Shown here piece by piece: positions 34,112 through 42,753 of a DNA stretch of 64,000 nt (its first letter is position 1; the number at the start of each line of letters is the position of its first letter). Source of the DNA: Jatrophihabitans sp035642535 (GTDB lineage Bacteria; Actinomycetota; Actinomycetes; Mycobacteriales; Jatrophihabitantaceae); assembly GCA_035642535.1 (NCBI GenBank), contig DASQSE010000153.1, positions 1-64,000 of the forward strand. Direction: 5' to 3'. The notes below the pieces were generated by a model. The model was not told the origin of the DNA, did no database searches, and saw only the letters and a list, made by a program, of their open reading frames with translations. The position numbers and the translations under genes are program-made.

Positions 34112-35364
34112 GCTTCGATGTGGACGTCGTTCGCAAGGATTTCCCGATCCTTGCGCGCGAGGTGCACGGGGTGCCGCTCGTGTACCTCGACAGCGCGAAC
34201 ACGTCGCAGAAGCCGCAGGTCGTGCTCGACACGCTGGCCGAGTTCTATTCGCGGCACAACGCGAACGTCGCGCGTGCGGTCCACACGCTGGGCTCGGAGG
34301 CGACCAACGCCTACGAGGGGGCGCGCGACAAGGTGGCGGCATTCGTCAACGCGCCGCGGCGCGACGAGGTCGTCTTCACCAAGAACTCGTCCGAGGGGCT
34401 GAACCTCCTCGCCTACGCGATCTCCAACGCGACGACGTTCCCGGGTGCCGAACGGTTTCGGATCGGGCCGGGTGACGAGGTCGTGGTCACCGAGATGGAG
34501 CACCACAGCAACATCGTCCCGTGGCAGTTGCTGTGTCAGCGCACCGGTGCGACGTTCCGCTGGCTGCCGATTGACGACAACGGCCGGCTCGTCGTCCCCG
34601 CGATCGACGAGGTCATCAACGAGCGGACGAAGCTGGTGGCGTTCGTTCACCAGTCGAACGCGCTCGGCACGATCAACCCGGTGCCGCGCATCGTCGCGCG
34701 CGCCCGTGAGGTCGGCGCGCTCACTGTCGTCGACGCGTCGCAGTCGGCGCCGCATCTGCCGCTCGACGTGCAGGCACTCGGCGCGGATTTCGTCGCGTTC
34801 ACCGGCCACAAGCTCTACGGCCCGACCGGCGTCGGCGTGCTGTGGGGGCGCTTCGACGTGCTCGCCGACCTGCCGCCGTTCATGGGCGGCGGTGAGATGA
34901 TCGAGACGGTCGACATGACCGGCACGACTTATCGCGAGCCGCCGCACCGCTTCGAGGCGGGTACCCCGATGATCGCCCAGGCGGTCGGCCTCGGCGCGGC
35001 GATCGACTACGTGAGCGCGATCGGGATGCCCGACATCGCGGCGCACGAGCGGGAGCTGGTGGCACGCGCCCTCGACGGGCTAGGGACGATCGACGGGCTG
35101 CGCATCATCGGCCCTTCCGACACCGTCGACCGCGGCGCGGCGATCTCGTTCACCTTGCCCGGCGTGCATCCGCACGACGTCGCGCAGTTGCTCGACGAGC
35201 AGGGCATCGCGGTGCGCGCCGGTCATCACTGCGCCCGCCCGGTGTGCGTCCGGTACGGCATCCCGGCGACGACGCGCGCGAGCTTCGGCATCTACACGAC
35301 GCCGGAGGAAATCGATGCGCTCGTCCGCGGCGTTGAACGGGTGAAGGAGATATTTGCCCGATGA
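34108..35364 (+). CDS. sufS: Cysteine desulfurase SufS
   Basis: 418 residues, class II (SufS/CsdA) desulfurase. It takes sulfur from cysteine using PLP and passes it on as a persulfide. The PLP lysine is in 'VAFTGHKLYGPTGVGVLWG', the catalytic cysteine in 'AGHHCARPVCVRYG', and 'EMEHHSNIVPWQ' and 'VDASQSAPHLPLDVQ' are the conserved cofactor-contact segments. Overlaps both sufC and sufU by 4 nt. Confidence 0.96.
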   Translation: MSFDVDVVRKDFPILAREVHGVPLVYLDSANTSQKPQVVLDTLAEFYSRHNANVARAVHTLGSEATNAYEGARDKVAAFVNAPRRDEVVFTKNSSEGLNLLAYAISNATTFPGAERFRIGPGDEVVVTEMEHHSNIVPWQLLCQRTGATFRWLPIDDNGRLVVPAIDEVINERTKLVAFVHQSNALGTINPVPRIVARAREVGALTVVDASQSAPHLPLDVQALGADFVAFTGHKLYGPTGVGVLWGRFDVLADLPPFMGGGEMIETVDMTGTTYREPPHRFEAGTPMIAQAVGLGAAIDYVSAIGMPDIAAHERELVARALDGLGTIDGLRIIGPSDTVDRGAAISFTLPGVHPHDVAQLLDEQGIAVRAGHHCARPVCVRYGIPATTRASFGIYTTPEEIDALVRGVERVKEIFAR

Positions 35365-35822
35365 CGCTGCCGATGGAGTCGATGTATCGAGAGATCATTC
35401 TCGATCATTACAAGCACCCCCAGCACCATGGGCTGCCGGTGGCGTTCGACGCCGAGGTCCACCACGTCAACCCGACCTGCGGCGACGAGGTGACGGTCCG
35501 GGTTCGCATCGCGGACGGGGCGATCGCCGACCTCGGCTGGGAGGGAGAGGGCTGCTCGATCAGCCAGGCCTCGACCTCGGTCATGAGCGACCTCGTGATC
35601 GGCAAGCCGGTCGGCGAGGCGCTGGCGCTGCAGCGAAAGTTTCTGGAGCTCATGCAGTCGCGCGGCGAGGCGGAGCTGACCGAGGCAGACGAGGACGAGC
35701 TGGAGGACGCGGTCGCGTTCGAGGGCGTCTCCAAGTACCCGGCCCGCGTCAAGTGCGCGCTGCTGGGCTGGATGGCGATGACGAGCGCCGTCGCCGACGC
35801 GGAAGGGAATAACAAGGCATGA
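35361..35822 (+). CDS. sufU: Zinc-dependent sulfurtransferase / Fe-S assembly protein SufU
   Basis: 153 residues, IscU-like fold. The three conserved cysteines appear in 'NPTCGDEVTVRV', 'GEGCSISQASTSVM' and 'VKCALLGWMAM'; the insertion before the last cysteine separates SufU from IscU. In Gram-positive bacteria SufU binds zinc and accepts sulfur from SufS. Coupled by ATGA overlaps to sufS and sufT. Confidence 0.95.
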   Translation: MTLPMESMYREIILDHYKHPQHHGLPVAFDAEVHHVNPTCGDEVTVRVRIADGAIADLGWEGEGCSISQASTSVMSDLVIGKPVGEALALQRKFLELMQSRGEAELTEADEDELEDAVAFEGVSKYPARVKCALLGWMAMTSAVADAEGNNKA

Positions 35823-36163
35823 CGACCACGACAGTTCCGTCCCGTGACGAGATCGACGAGGCGATGCGCGACGTCGTCGACCCGGAGCTCGGCATCAACG
35901 TCGTCGACCTCGGCCTCGTGTACGACGTCCGAGTCGAGGAGGCGGAGGGCGGCGCGATCGTCACGCTCGACATGACGCTGACCTCGGCCGCCTGCCCGCT
36001 CACCGACGTGATCGAGGACCAAGCGAGCAGCGCGCTCACCGGTGGTCCCACGCCACTTGCCGGCGAGGTACGCATCAACTGGGTGTGGATGCCGCCGTGG
36101 GGACCGGAGAAGATCACCGACGAGGGCCGCGAGCAGCTCCGCGCCCTCGGCTTCAACGTGTGA
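35819..36163 (+). CDS. sufT: SufT-type metal-sulfur cluster maturation factor (DUF59/MIP18)
   Basis: 114 residues. DUF59 motif 'VVDPELGINVVDLGLVYDVRV' and the reactive-cysteine segment 'LTSAACPLTDVIEDQ' are present, with 'WMPPWGPEKITDEGREQLRALGF' at the C-terminus. SufT proteins help mature Fe-S enzymes when demand is high. Last gene of the operon, overlapping sufU by 4 nt, followed by a terminator-like hairpin. Confidence 0.92.
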   Translation: MTTTTVPSRDEIDEAMRDVVDPELGINVVDLGLVYDVRVEEAEGGAIVTLDMTLTSAACPLTDVIEDQASSALTGGPTPLAGEVRINWVWMPPWGPEKITDEGREQLRALGFNV

Positions 36164-36205
36164 CGAGCCGCTTCGCCAGCTCCTGTAGCGCGAACAGGCT
36201 CGTTT
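36163..36205 (+). terminator. Terminator-like hairpin after the suf operon
   Basis: ACGAGCC (36163-36169) pairs with GGCTCGT (36197-36203) and is followed by TT; an inner CCTGT/ACAGG pair can form instead. The T-run is very short, so termination may be partial. Confidence 0.4.
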
Positions 36206-36209
36206 AACA

Positions 36210-36215
36210 CATAAT
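36210..36215 (+). promoter_or_regulatory. -10 element for the next membrane protein gene
   Basis: CATAAT, five of six matches to TATAAT, lies 7 nt before GTG 36223 with no ribosome-binding site. Confidence 0.45.
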
Positions 36216-36222
36216 TCACGCC

Positions 36223-36873
36223 GTGTCGCTTTCGCGCACGGGCGCCGTGACGCATGACGACTGGACGGTCGAACGACCGCCGCTCGCCCTCGTGCTTGCC
36301 ACAGTCGGCGCGGTGGCGACCGTGCTGGGTTACGTCCTGTTCGATTGGGCGGCAGGCACCAGCTTCGCCGACGTCCGGCACGCGGCGAGCGCCGACGGCA
36401 CGACTGCGAGCGTCGTGACCCAGGCCTACACCCGCGCGATGTTCCTACCACTGCTCGTGGTCGCGGTGCTGACTGCCTTCTGTGCACCAGCGGGTCATGC
36501 AGTGTCGCGTGTGGTCGCGGGCGGCGCCGGCATCCTGATGGGCCTCGGTCTGATCGCGACGCTGATCTGGGTCTACTCCGGGGCGGTCGGCACGCAGGAC
36601 ACCCGACGCAGCGCGCTGCCGCCGCTCGCGTTGCTGGCGCTGGCCGGCGTGGGCATCGCGGTGCTCGGCGCGGCCGCGCTGTTCGACACGCGCGCCGTCT
36701 TTGCGCGCAGCCTCGCGGCAGCCATTGCCGGTCTTGCCGTGATCCTGCACGTGTACGCCGTTGCGGACGCCGTCGACAGCCCAGCCGGCGGTGCCTGGGT
36801 CGCAGCGGCCGGCTATGTACTGCTCGCCGTCGCGGTCGCCGTTCCGTATCGGCGCATCACGCACGTGCGGTAG
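36223..36873 (+). CDS. Hypothetical membrane protein (four to five helices)
   Basis: 216 residues. Hydrophobic helices lie at about 22-43, 71-90, 97-120, 131-152 and 160-205 (the last region is probably two). The loop at 44-70 ('DWAAGTSFADVRHAASADG') is polar and probably outside. No known domain, cysteine cluster or catalytic motif is recognisable. It stands alone after the suf operon; a link to Fe-S assembly is not supported since a hairpin and a promoter separate it. It converges on the metallopeptidase gene. Confidence 0.65.
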   Translation: MSLSRTGAVTHDDWTVERPPLALVLATVGAVATVLGYVLFDWAAGTSFADVRHAASADGTTASVVTQAYTRAMFLPLLVVAVLTAFCAPAGHAVSRVVAGGAGILMGLGLIATLIWVYSGAVGTQDTRRSALPPLALLALAGVGIAVLGAAALFDTRAVFARSLAAAIAGLAVILHVYAVADAVDSPAGGAWVAAAGYVLLAVAVAVPYRRITHVR

Positions 36874-36888
36874 CGCGCCAGAGCTTGC

Positions 36889-37806
36889 TCAGCCCAGGTC
36901 GTTCGTCGCAAGCGTGTCGCACGCTCGCGGGTCGCCGGTGCGGTAGCCGGTCGTCAGCCACTTCTCCCGCTGCGCACCGCTGCCGTGCGTGAAGGTGTGC
37001 TGGTTGACCTGGCCGTTTCCGAGGTTCTTCTGGATCCAGTCGTCGCCGATCCGGCCCGCTACTTGGAGCGCGTTCGCGAAGTCCTGCCGGCTGATCGATT
37101 CGACGAGTGCCGGTTCGCCGTTCGGTCCCGGCTCCGTCGCGTGTTTGGCCCAGACGCCGGCAAAGCAGTCCGCCTGCAACTCCAGGCGCACCGAGTCGGA
37201 CGTCGCGCCCTGTCTGGTGCGCACCTTCGACTCGATGCCGAGCAGATCCTGCACATGATGGCCGTACTCGTGCGCGAGCACGTAGGCGTCGACGAACAGC
37301 CCGCCGCGGGCCCGGAACTCGCTCTTGATGTCGTCGTAGAAGGACAGGTCGATGTAGACGCGCTTGTCGGCCGGACAGTAGAACGGGCCGGCGCCGCTGT
37401 CGGCCGCGTCGCAGCCGGTCGACACCTGGCCGGAGAACCACACGGTCGGCACCGCCACGTACGGGCGACCCAGCTTGGGCAGCTCGCGCGACCAGTAGGC
37501 CTGAATCGAGTCGATGTCCGCGACCACCGCGCACTCGAGCTTCGTGTTCGCATCCGCACCCGTCTTGCACTCGGCCGCGACCTGCGAGTTGTCGGCCGTC
37601 GCCGGCTGCCCGCTTTGCCCGAGTTCGCCGAGGATCGTTGCTGCGGCCTGCCCGGCGCCGCTGCCGCCGACCGCAGAGACGACCAGGTAGATCAGCACGC
37701 CGACGATGCCGACACCGCCGCCTCCGATCGCCGCACCGCGGCCACCCACCCGTCGGGTGTCACGGACCTGCGAGGTGTCCAGGCGAGCAGATTTCCGGTA
37801 CTTCAT
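36889..37806 (-). CDS. Neutral zinc metallopeptidase, YpfJ family
   Basis: 305 residues. One membrane helix near 30-52 after a basic start ('RTRRVGGRGAAIGGGGVGIVG'-like) anchors it with the peptidase outside. The zincin motif HExxH is 'LAHEYGHHVQDLLG', and the third-ligand region 'LQADCFAGVWAKHA' and C-terminal 'RACDTLATNDLG' fit the family. YpfJ-like enzymes have no well-established substrate. The ATG start follows TACGGT by 6 nt on its strand (leaderless), in a promoter that overlaps that of the divergent ABC-F leader. Confidence 0.88.
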   Translation of the reverse strand: MKYRKSARLDTSQVRDTRRVGGRGAAIGGGGVGIVGVLIYLVVSAVGGSGAGQAAATILGELGQSGQPATADNSQVAAECKTGADANTKLECAVVADIDSIQAYWSRELPKLGRPYVAVPTVWFSGQVSTGCDAADSGAGPFYCPADKRVYIDLSFYDDIKSEFRARGGLFVDAYVLAHEYGHHVQDLLGIESKVRTRQGATSDSVRLELQADCFAGVWAKHATEPGPNGEPALVESISRQDFANALQVAGRIGDDWIQKNLGNGQVNQHTFTHGSGAQREKWLTTGYRTGDPRACDTLATNDLG

Positions 37807-37811
37807 GCAGG

Positions 37812-37818
37812 TACCGTA
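37812..37818. promoter_or_regulatory. Overlapping divergent -10 elements
   Basis: TACCGT (37812-37817, plus strand) is 6 nt before ATG 37824, and TACGGT (37813-37818 on the minus strand) is 6 nt before ATG 37806 of the metallopeptidase. The two -10 hexamers share five base pairs, so RNA polymerase cannot use both at once. Confidence 0.5.
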
Positions 37819-37823
37819 GAGGC

Positions 37824-37847
37824 ATGGAGGTCAGGACTCAGAGGTGA
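37824..37847 (+). CDS. Possible leader peptide 1 of the ABC-F gene (7 residues)
   Basis: ATG directly after a leaderless-type promoter, reading MEVRTQR then TGA. It contains no ribosome-binding site of its own. If translated it would be the first ORF on the ABC-F mRNA. Too short for homology; the call rests on position only. Confidence 0.35.
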   Translation: MEVRTQR

Positions 37848-37848
37848 C

Positions 37849-37898
37849 ATGGCTCGCTTCGACGCCACAGCCATGTCCAAGTCCAGGAGCCCTGACCG

Positions 37899-37902
<4 letters not shown>
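37849..37902 (+). CDS. Possible leader peptide 2 of the ABC-F gene (17 residues)
   Basis: ATG 37849 begins one base after the stop of leader 1 and reads MARFDATAMSKSRSPDR; its TGA overlaps the ABC-F ATG (ATGA at 37899-37902). GAGGTG just before it could be a ribosome-binding site. It covers the AGGAG ribosome-binding site of the ABC-F gene, so ribosome stalling or passage here could control ABC-F translation, as known for several antibiotic-resistance ABC-F genes. Confidence 0.45.
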
Positions 37903-39513
<1,611 letters not shown>

Positions 39514-39518
<5 letters not shown>

Positions 39519-39583
39519 TCAATTACCGAAAGTCGGACAATTCGAGCCGCTCGCGCGTGGCACGGATTAGCCGGGTGATCAAG
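39514..39583. repeat. TGATCAAG inverted repeat after the ABC-F gene
   Basis: CTTGATCA (39514-39521, overlapping the ABC-F stop) and TGATCAAG (39576-39583) are perfect 8-bp arms with a 54-nt loop. Weak as a terminator; it shares the TGATCAA core with the elements at 9614 and 50164. Confidence 0.3.
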
Positions 39584-39644
39584 GACGTAATACAGGTTTG
39601 GTCACGACCTACACCTCACTCGTTGTATGCGCGTCGCGACGATC

Positions 39645-39674
39645 TTGCGGGCGCTTCCGCGGTGCTGCTATCAA
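39645..39674 (+). promoter_or_regulatory. Candidate promoter of the small HTH gene
   Basis: TTGCGG (39645-39650), 18 bp spacer, TATCAA (39669-39674). It would leave a ~70-nt untranslated leader before the ATG at 39751, which has a GGAGAAATCC ribosome-binding site. The rest of 39519-39750 shows nothing else I can support. Confidence 0.3.
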
Positions 39675-39750
39675 GTCGTGCGGAGATCGTCTGGACAACA
39701 CGGTCCCTGCACCGACGCTCTGGATCTCGTTGGGATCAAAGGAGAAATCC

Positions 39751-39987
39751 ATGGCAGTTCTGAAGAAGGGTGCCCGGATAACGGGCACCGATCGCACCAA
39801 GCTCGCTGCCGAACTGAAGAAGTCGTACGACAAGGGCAAGAGCATCCGCGAGCTCGCCGACACACACGGCCGTTCATACGGCTTCGTGCACCGCGTGCTC
39901 TCCGAATCCGGCGTCAAGCTGCGTGGCCGCGGCGGCGCGACGCGTACCAAGGCGACCGCTGGCAAGGCAAAGGCGAGAGGTCGCTAA
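39751..39987 (+). CDS. Small basic helix-turn-helix protein
   Basis: 78 residues. A single HTH occupies about 12-55: 'DRTKLAAELKKSYDKGKSIR', 'ELADTHGRSYGFVHRVLSES', similar to the resolvase/Hin-type DNA-binding domain, followed by a very basic Gly/Arg/Lys tail (56-78) suited to non-specific DNA contact. Highly conserved small proteins of this kind occur widely in actinobacteria; their targets are largely unknown. GGAGAA at 6 nt before ATG decides the start. Its stop TAA forms part of the -10 element of the next gene. Confidence 0.85.
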   Translation: MAVLKKGARITGTDRTKLAAELKKSYDKGKSIRELADTHGRSYGFVHRVLSESGVKLRGRGGATRTKATAGKAKARGR

Positions 39988-39990
39988 CCT
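39985..39990 (+). promoter_or_regulatory. -10 element of a leaderless enoyl-CoA hydratase transcript
   Basis: TAACCT, containing the stop codon of the preceding gene, lies exactly 6 nt before ATG 39997, which lacks a ribosome-binding site. Confidence 0.45.
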
Positions 39991-39996
39991 GCCCTC

Positions 39997-40779
39997 ATGG
40001 GCATAGCGGTCGACTCGGATGCCGGTTTCGAGATCGACCTGCATGATGAACGCGCCACAATCACCCTCAACCGGCCGGACCGGCTGAACTGCCAGTCGCC
40101 CACGACCTGGGACGAACTCGCGCGCATTCAGCAAACGCTCCCCGGAGCGGTCCGGGTCGTGGTGCTGCGCGGCGCAGGCCGGGCATTCTCTGCCGGCCTC
40201 GACCGTGCACTGTTCGCCCCAGACGCCTCCGGCGGGCTGCTCACCCTGCCGCGGCTGTCGCAGCACGAGGCGACGGCGCACATCGCCGCGTGGCAGCGCG
40301 CCTTCGACTGGACATCGCGTCCGGACGTGGTCAGTGTCGCCGCCGTACAGGGCCATGCGATCGGCGCCGGCTTCCAGCTCGCGCTCGGCGCCGATCTGCG
40401 CATCGCCGCGGCCGACGCGCAGTTCACGATGGCCGAGCCGACGTTCGGACTGGTGCCCGACCTCGGCGGCACCAAGCGACTCGTCGACCTCGTCGGGTAT
40501 GCACGCGCCGCGGACATCTGCCTGACCGGCCGCCGGGTCGGCGCGGAGGAGGCACTGCGCATCGGCCTTGTCGCGCGCGTCGTCCCGAACGACGAACTGG
40601 ACGCGTCCGTCGAGCAGACCGTAGCGGCGCTGCTGGCCGTGAACCGCGACGCCGCCGCCGAGACCAAGGCGCTGCTCCAGCGCGCGGCCGCGGGCACCCA
40701 GGACGAGCAGGAGGCCGCCGAACGCGACGCCCAATACCGCCGCCTGCGCGCGCTGGCCGGCCTCGACCGCGAGGACTGA
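39997..40779 (+). CDS. Enoyl-CoA hydratase/isomerase family protein
   Basis: 260 residues, crotonase fold. The first oxyanion-hole segment is 'VLRGAGRAFSAGLDRALF' and the second 'AVQGHAIGAGFQLALGADLRIAAADAQFTMAEPTFGLVPDLGGTKRL'-like region, with 'GLVARVVPNDELDASVEQ' following. Glu in 'AEPTFGLVPD' can be one catalytic acid; the other hydratase Glu position is less clear, so hydratase versus isomerase activity is undecided. It sits in the ABC-F/HTH neighbourhood found in other actinobacteria. Confidence 0.9.
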   Translation: MGIAVDSDAGFEIDLHDERATITLNRPDRLNCQSPTTWDELARIQQTLPGAVRVVVLRGAGRAFSAGLDRALFAPDASGGLLTLPRLSQHEATAHIAAWQRAFDWTSRPDVVSVAAVQGHAIGAGFQLALGADLRIAAADAQFTMAEPTFGLVPDLGGTKRLVDLVGYARAADICLTGRRVGAEEALRIGLVARVVPNDELDASVEQTVAALLAVNRDAAAETKALLQRAAAGTQDEQEAAERDAQYRRLRALAGLDRED

Positions 40780-40795
40780 TCTCTGCCGGCCAACG

Positions 40796-40816
40796 TTGTC
40801 CGCTATAAGCGGACAA
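40796..40816. promoter_or_regulatory. Perfect inverted-repeat operator over the exporter promoter
   Basis: TTGTCCGCT (40796-40804) and AGCGGACAA (40808-40816) are perfect 9-bp arms with a 3-bp centre. TATAAG (40804-40809) in the middle is a near-consensus -10, and the leader ATG begins at the last base of the operator. Typical of a TetR/GntR-type repressor site; no regulator gene is adjacent. Confidence 0.65.
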
Positions 40817-40860
40817 TGGAAGAGCCTCACGTGCTGCTGCGTTGGGGCGCGCGGAGGTAG
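40816..40860 (+). CDS. Possible leader peptide of the ABC exporter (14 residues)
   Basis: ATG 40816, 6 nt after TATAAG, reads MEEPHVLLRWGARR and ends in TAG at 40858-40860. The codons CGG-AGG at its end form the GGAGG ribosome-binding site of the exporter GTG at 40864, so a ribosome ending or stalling here would control exporter translation. Confidence 0.5.
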   Translation: MEEPHVLLRWGARR

Positions 40861-40863
40861 TAC

Positions 40864-42750
40864 GTGTCCTTTGACCACATGAACGCCATGCGGGCAATGC
40901 GCTCCATGGGCCGTCGGGATTCCGGCGTCGTCGACAAGTCGCTGCCACCCGGCACCTGGCGTCGGGTGTTCCGGTTCGCCCGGCCGTATCGGCTCGAACT
41001 GTTCGTCTTCCTGCTGTTGGTCATCGGCGACGCATTGATCGGAGTCGCGACGCCGGTGCTCGCCGGACGGGTCATCAACACGATCACCCGCAACGGCGAG
41101 GCGAACGTAGTCGTCCAGATCGCGCTCGTCATCGCCGGCCTTGCGGTCGTCGACGCCGGGCTCTCCTTCTCCCAGCGGTGGTACTCGGCACGCATCGGCG
41201 AAGGCCTGATCTACGACATGCGCACCGCCGTGTTCGATCACGTGCAGCGGATGCCGCTGGCGTTCTTCACCCGGACTCAGACGGGCGCGTTGGTCAGCCG
41301 GCTGAACAACGACGTCCTCGGCGCGCAGCAGGCGTTCACGTCGACGCTGTCCGGGCTCGTGTCGAACGTCGTGAGCCTCGCGTTGACGGCGGGCGTCATG
41401 TTCGCGCTGTCCTGGCAGATCACGCTGATCTCGATCGTCATGCTGCCGCTGTTCGTGATCCCGGCCCGGCGCATCGGCGCGCGGCTCCAGGAGATCACGC
41501 GAGAGTCCTACAACCTTAACGCGTCGATGAACGCGACGATGACCGAGCGCTTCAACGTCGCAGGCGCGCTACTTGTCAAGTTGTTCGGGCACCCGTCGAA
41601 CGAGGACGAGTCGTTCCGCGGCCGCGCCGCGCGGGTGCGCGACATCGGCGTCACGTCTGCGATGTACGGGCGGGCGTTCTTCGTCTCGCTGACCCTCGTC
41701 GCGTCGCTCGCGCAGGCGTTGGTGTACGGCCTCGGCGGCTGGTTCGCGATCAAGGGCGAACTGTCCGCCGGGACGGTCGTCACGCTGGCGTTGCTGCTGA
41801 GCCGGCTCTACGGCCCGCTCACCGCGCTCTCGAATGCGCGCGTGGACGTGATGAGCGCGCTCGTCAGCTTCGATCGCGTTTTCGAGGTGCTCGACCTGAA
41901 GCCGATGGTCGCCGACGCGCCGGATGCGACCGAACTCGGCAAGGACGCGCGCAGCATCGAGTTCGTGGACGTGCACTTCGGCTACCCGGGTGCCGCGGAT
42001 GTCTCGCTCGCCTCGCTCGAGGACGTCGCCGTGCTGGACACCGGAATCTCGCCGGCGGTGCTGCACGGGGTGTCGTTCCGCGCCGAGCCAGGCCAGATGA
42101 TCGCGCTCGTCGGCCCGTCCGGCGCCGGCAAGACGACGATCAGCCAACTCGTCCCGCGCATCTACGACGTGACCTCCGGCAGCGTGCGCGTCGGCGGTCG
42201 TGACGTGCGCACCGTGACCCAGCAGTCGCTGCGCGACCGGATCGGCGTCGTGAGCCAAGAGGCCCACATGTTCCACGAGACCATCCGCGCCAACCTGGTC
42301 TACGCCGCCCCGCACGCCACCGACGCGCAGCTGTGGCGCGCGGTCGACGCAGCACAGATCGGCGAGCTCGTGCGCGGCCTGCCCGACCGGCTCGACACGG
42401 TCGTGGGCGATCGCGGCTACCGCCTCTCCGGTGGCGAGAAGGCTCGCCTCGCGATTGCCCGGCTGCTGCTCAAGGAGCCCGAGATCGTGATCCTCGACGA
42501 GGCGACGGCGCACCTCGACAGCGAGAGCGAGGCCGCCGTCCAGGAGGCGCTGGCCAACGCGCTCGAAGGCCGGACCTCGCTCGTCATCGCGCACCGGCTC
42601 TCGACGATCCTCAACGCCGATCAGGTGATCGTCGTCGAGGCCGGGCGGGTCGTCGAGTCGGGGAAGCACAGCGACCTGCTCGCCGCCGGCGGTATCTACG
42701 CCGAGCTGTACCGCACGCAGTTCGAGCGCCAGGCCGCCGGCGTTGAATGA
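40864..42750 (+). CDS. ABC exporter, fused permease-ATPase (subfamily B, half-transporter)
   Basis: 628 residues. A six-helix membrane domain fills about 35-330 ('LELFVFLLLVIGDALIGVATPVLAGRVIN'-type first helices), then the ATPase: Walker A 'LVGPSGAGKTTISQLVPRIY', Q-loop 'GVVSQEAHMFHETIRANL', signature 'YRLSGGEKARLAIARLLL', Walker B 'EIVILDEATAHLDSESE', H-loop 'LVIAHRLSTI'. Such half-transporters work as dimers exporting lipids, peptides or drugs; the substrate is unknown. GTG 40864 follows GGAGG by 6 nt. It is convergent with the ROK gene, with 3 bp between stops. Confidence 0.93.
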   Translation: MSFDHMNAMRAMRSMGRRDSGVVDKSLPPGTWRRVFRFARPYRLELFVFLLLVIGDALIGVATPVLAGRVINTITRNGEANVVVQIALVIAGLAVVDAGLSFSQRWYSARIGEGLIYDMRTAVFDHVQRMPLAFFTRTQTGALVSRLNNDVLGAQQAFTSTLSGLVSNVVSLALTAGVMFALSWQITLISIVMLPLFVIPARRIGARLQEITRESYNLNASMNATMTERFNVAGALLVKLFGHPSNEDESFRGRAARVRDIGVTSAMYGRAFFVSLTLVASLAQALVYGLGGWFAIKGELSAGTVVTLALLLSRLYGPLTALSNARVDVMSALVSFDRVFEVLDLKPMVADAPDATELGKDARSIEFVDVHFGYPGAADVSLASLEDVAVLDTGISPAVLHGVSFRAEPGQMIALVGPSGAGKTTISQLVPRIYDVTSGSVRVGGRDVRTVTQQSLRDRIGVVSQEAHMFHETIRANLVYAAPHATDAQLWRAVDAAQIGELVRGLPDRLDTVVGDRGYRLSGGEKARLAIARLLLKEPEIVILDEATAHLDSESEAAVQEALANALEGRTSLVIAHRLSTILNADQVIVVEAGRVVESGKHSDLLAAGGIYAELYRTQFERQAAGVE

Positions 42751-42753
42751 CGC

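Noticed and set aside
40864..42750. Link between the ABC exporter and the xylose genes
   Set aside because: They are convergent, with separate promoters; the exporter fold is not an importer.
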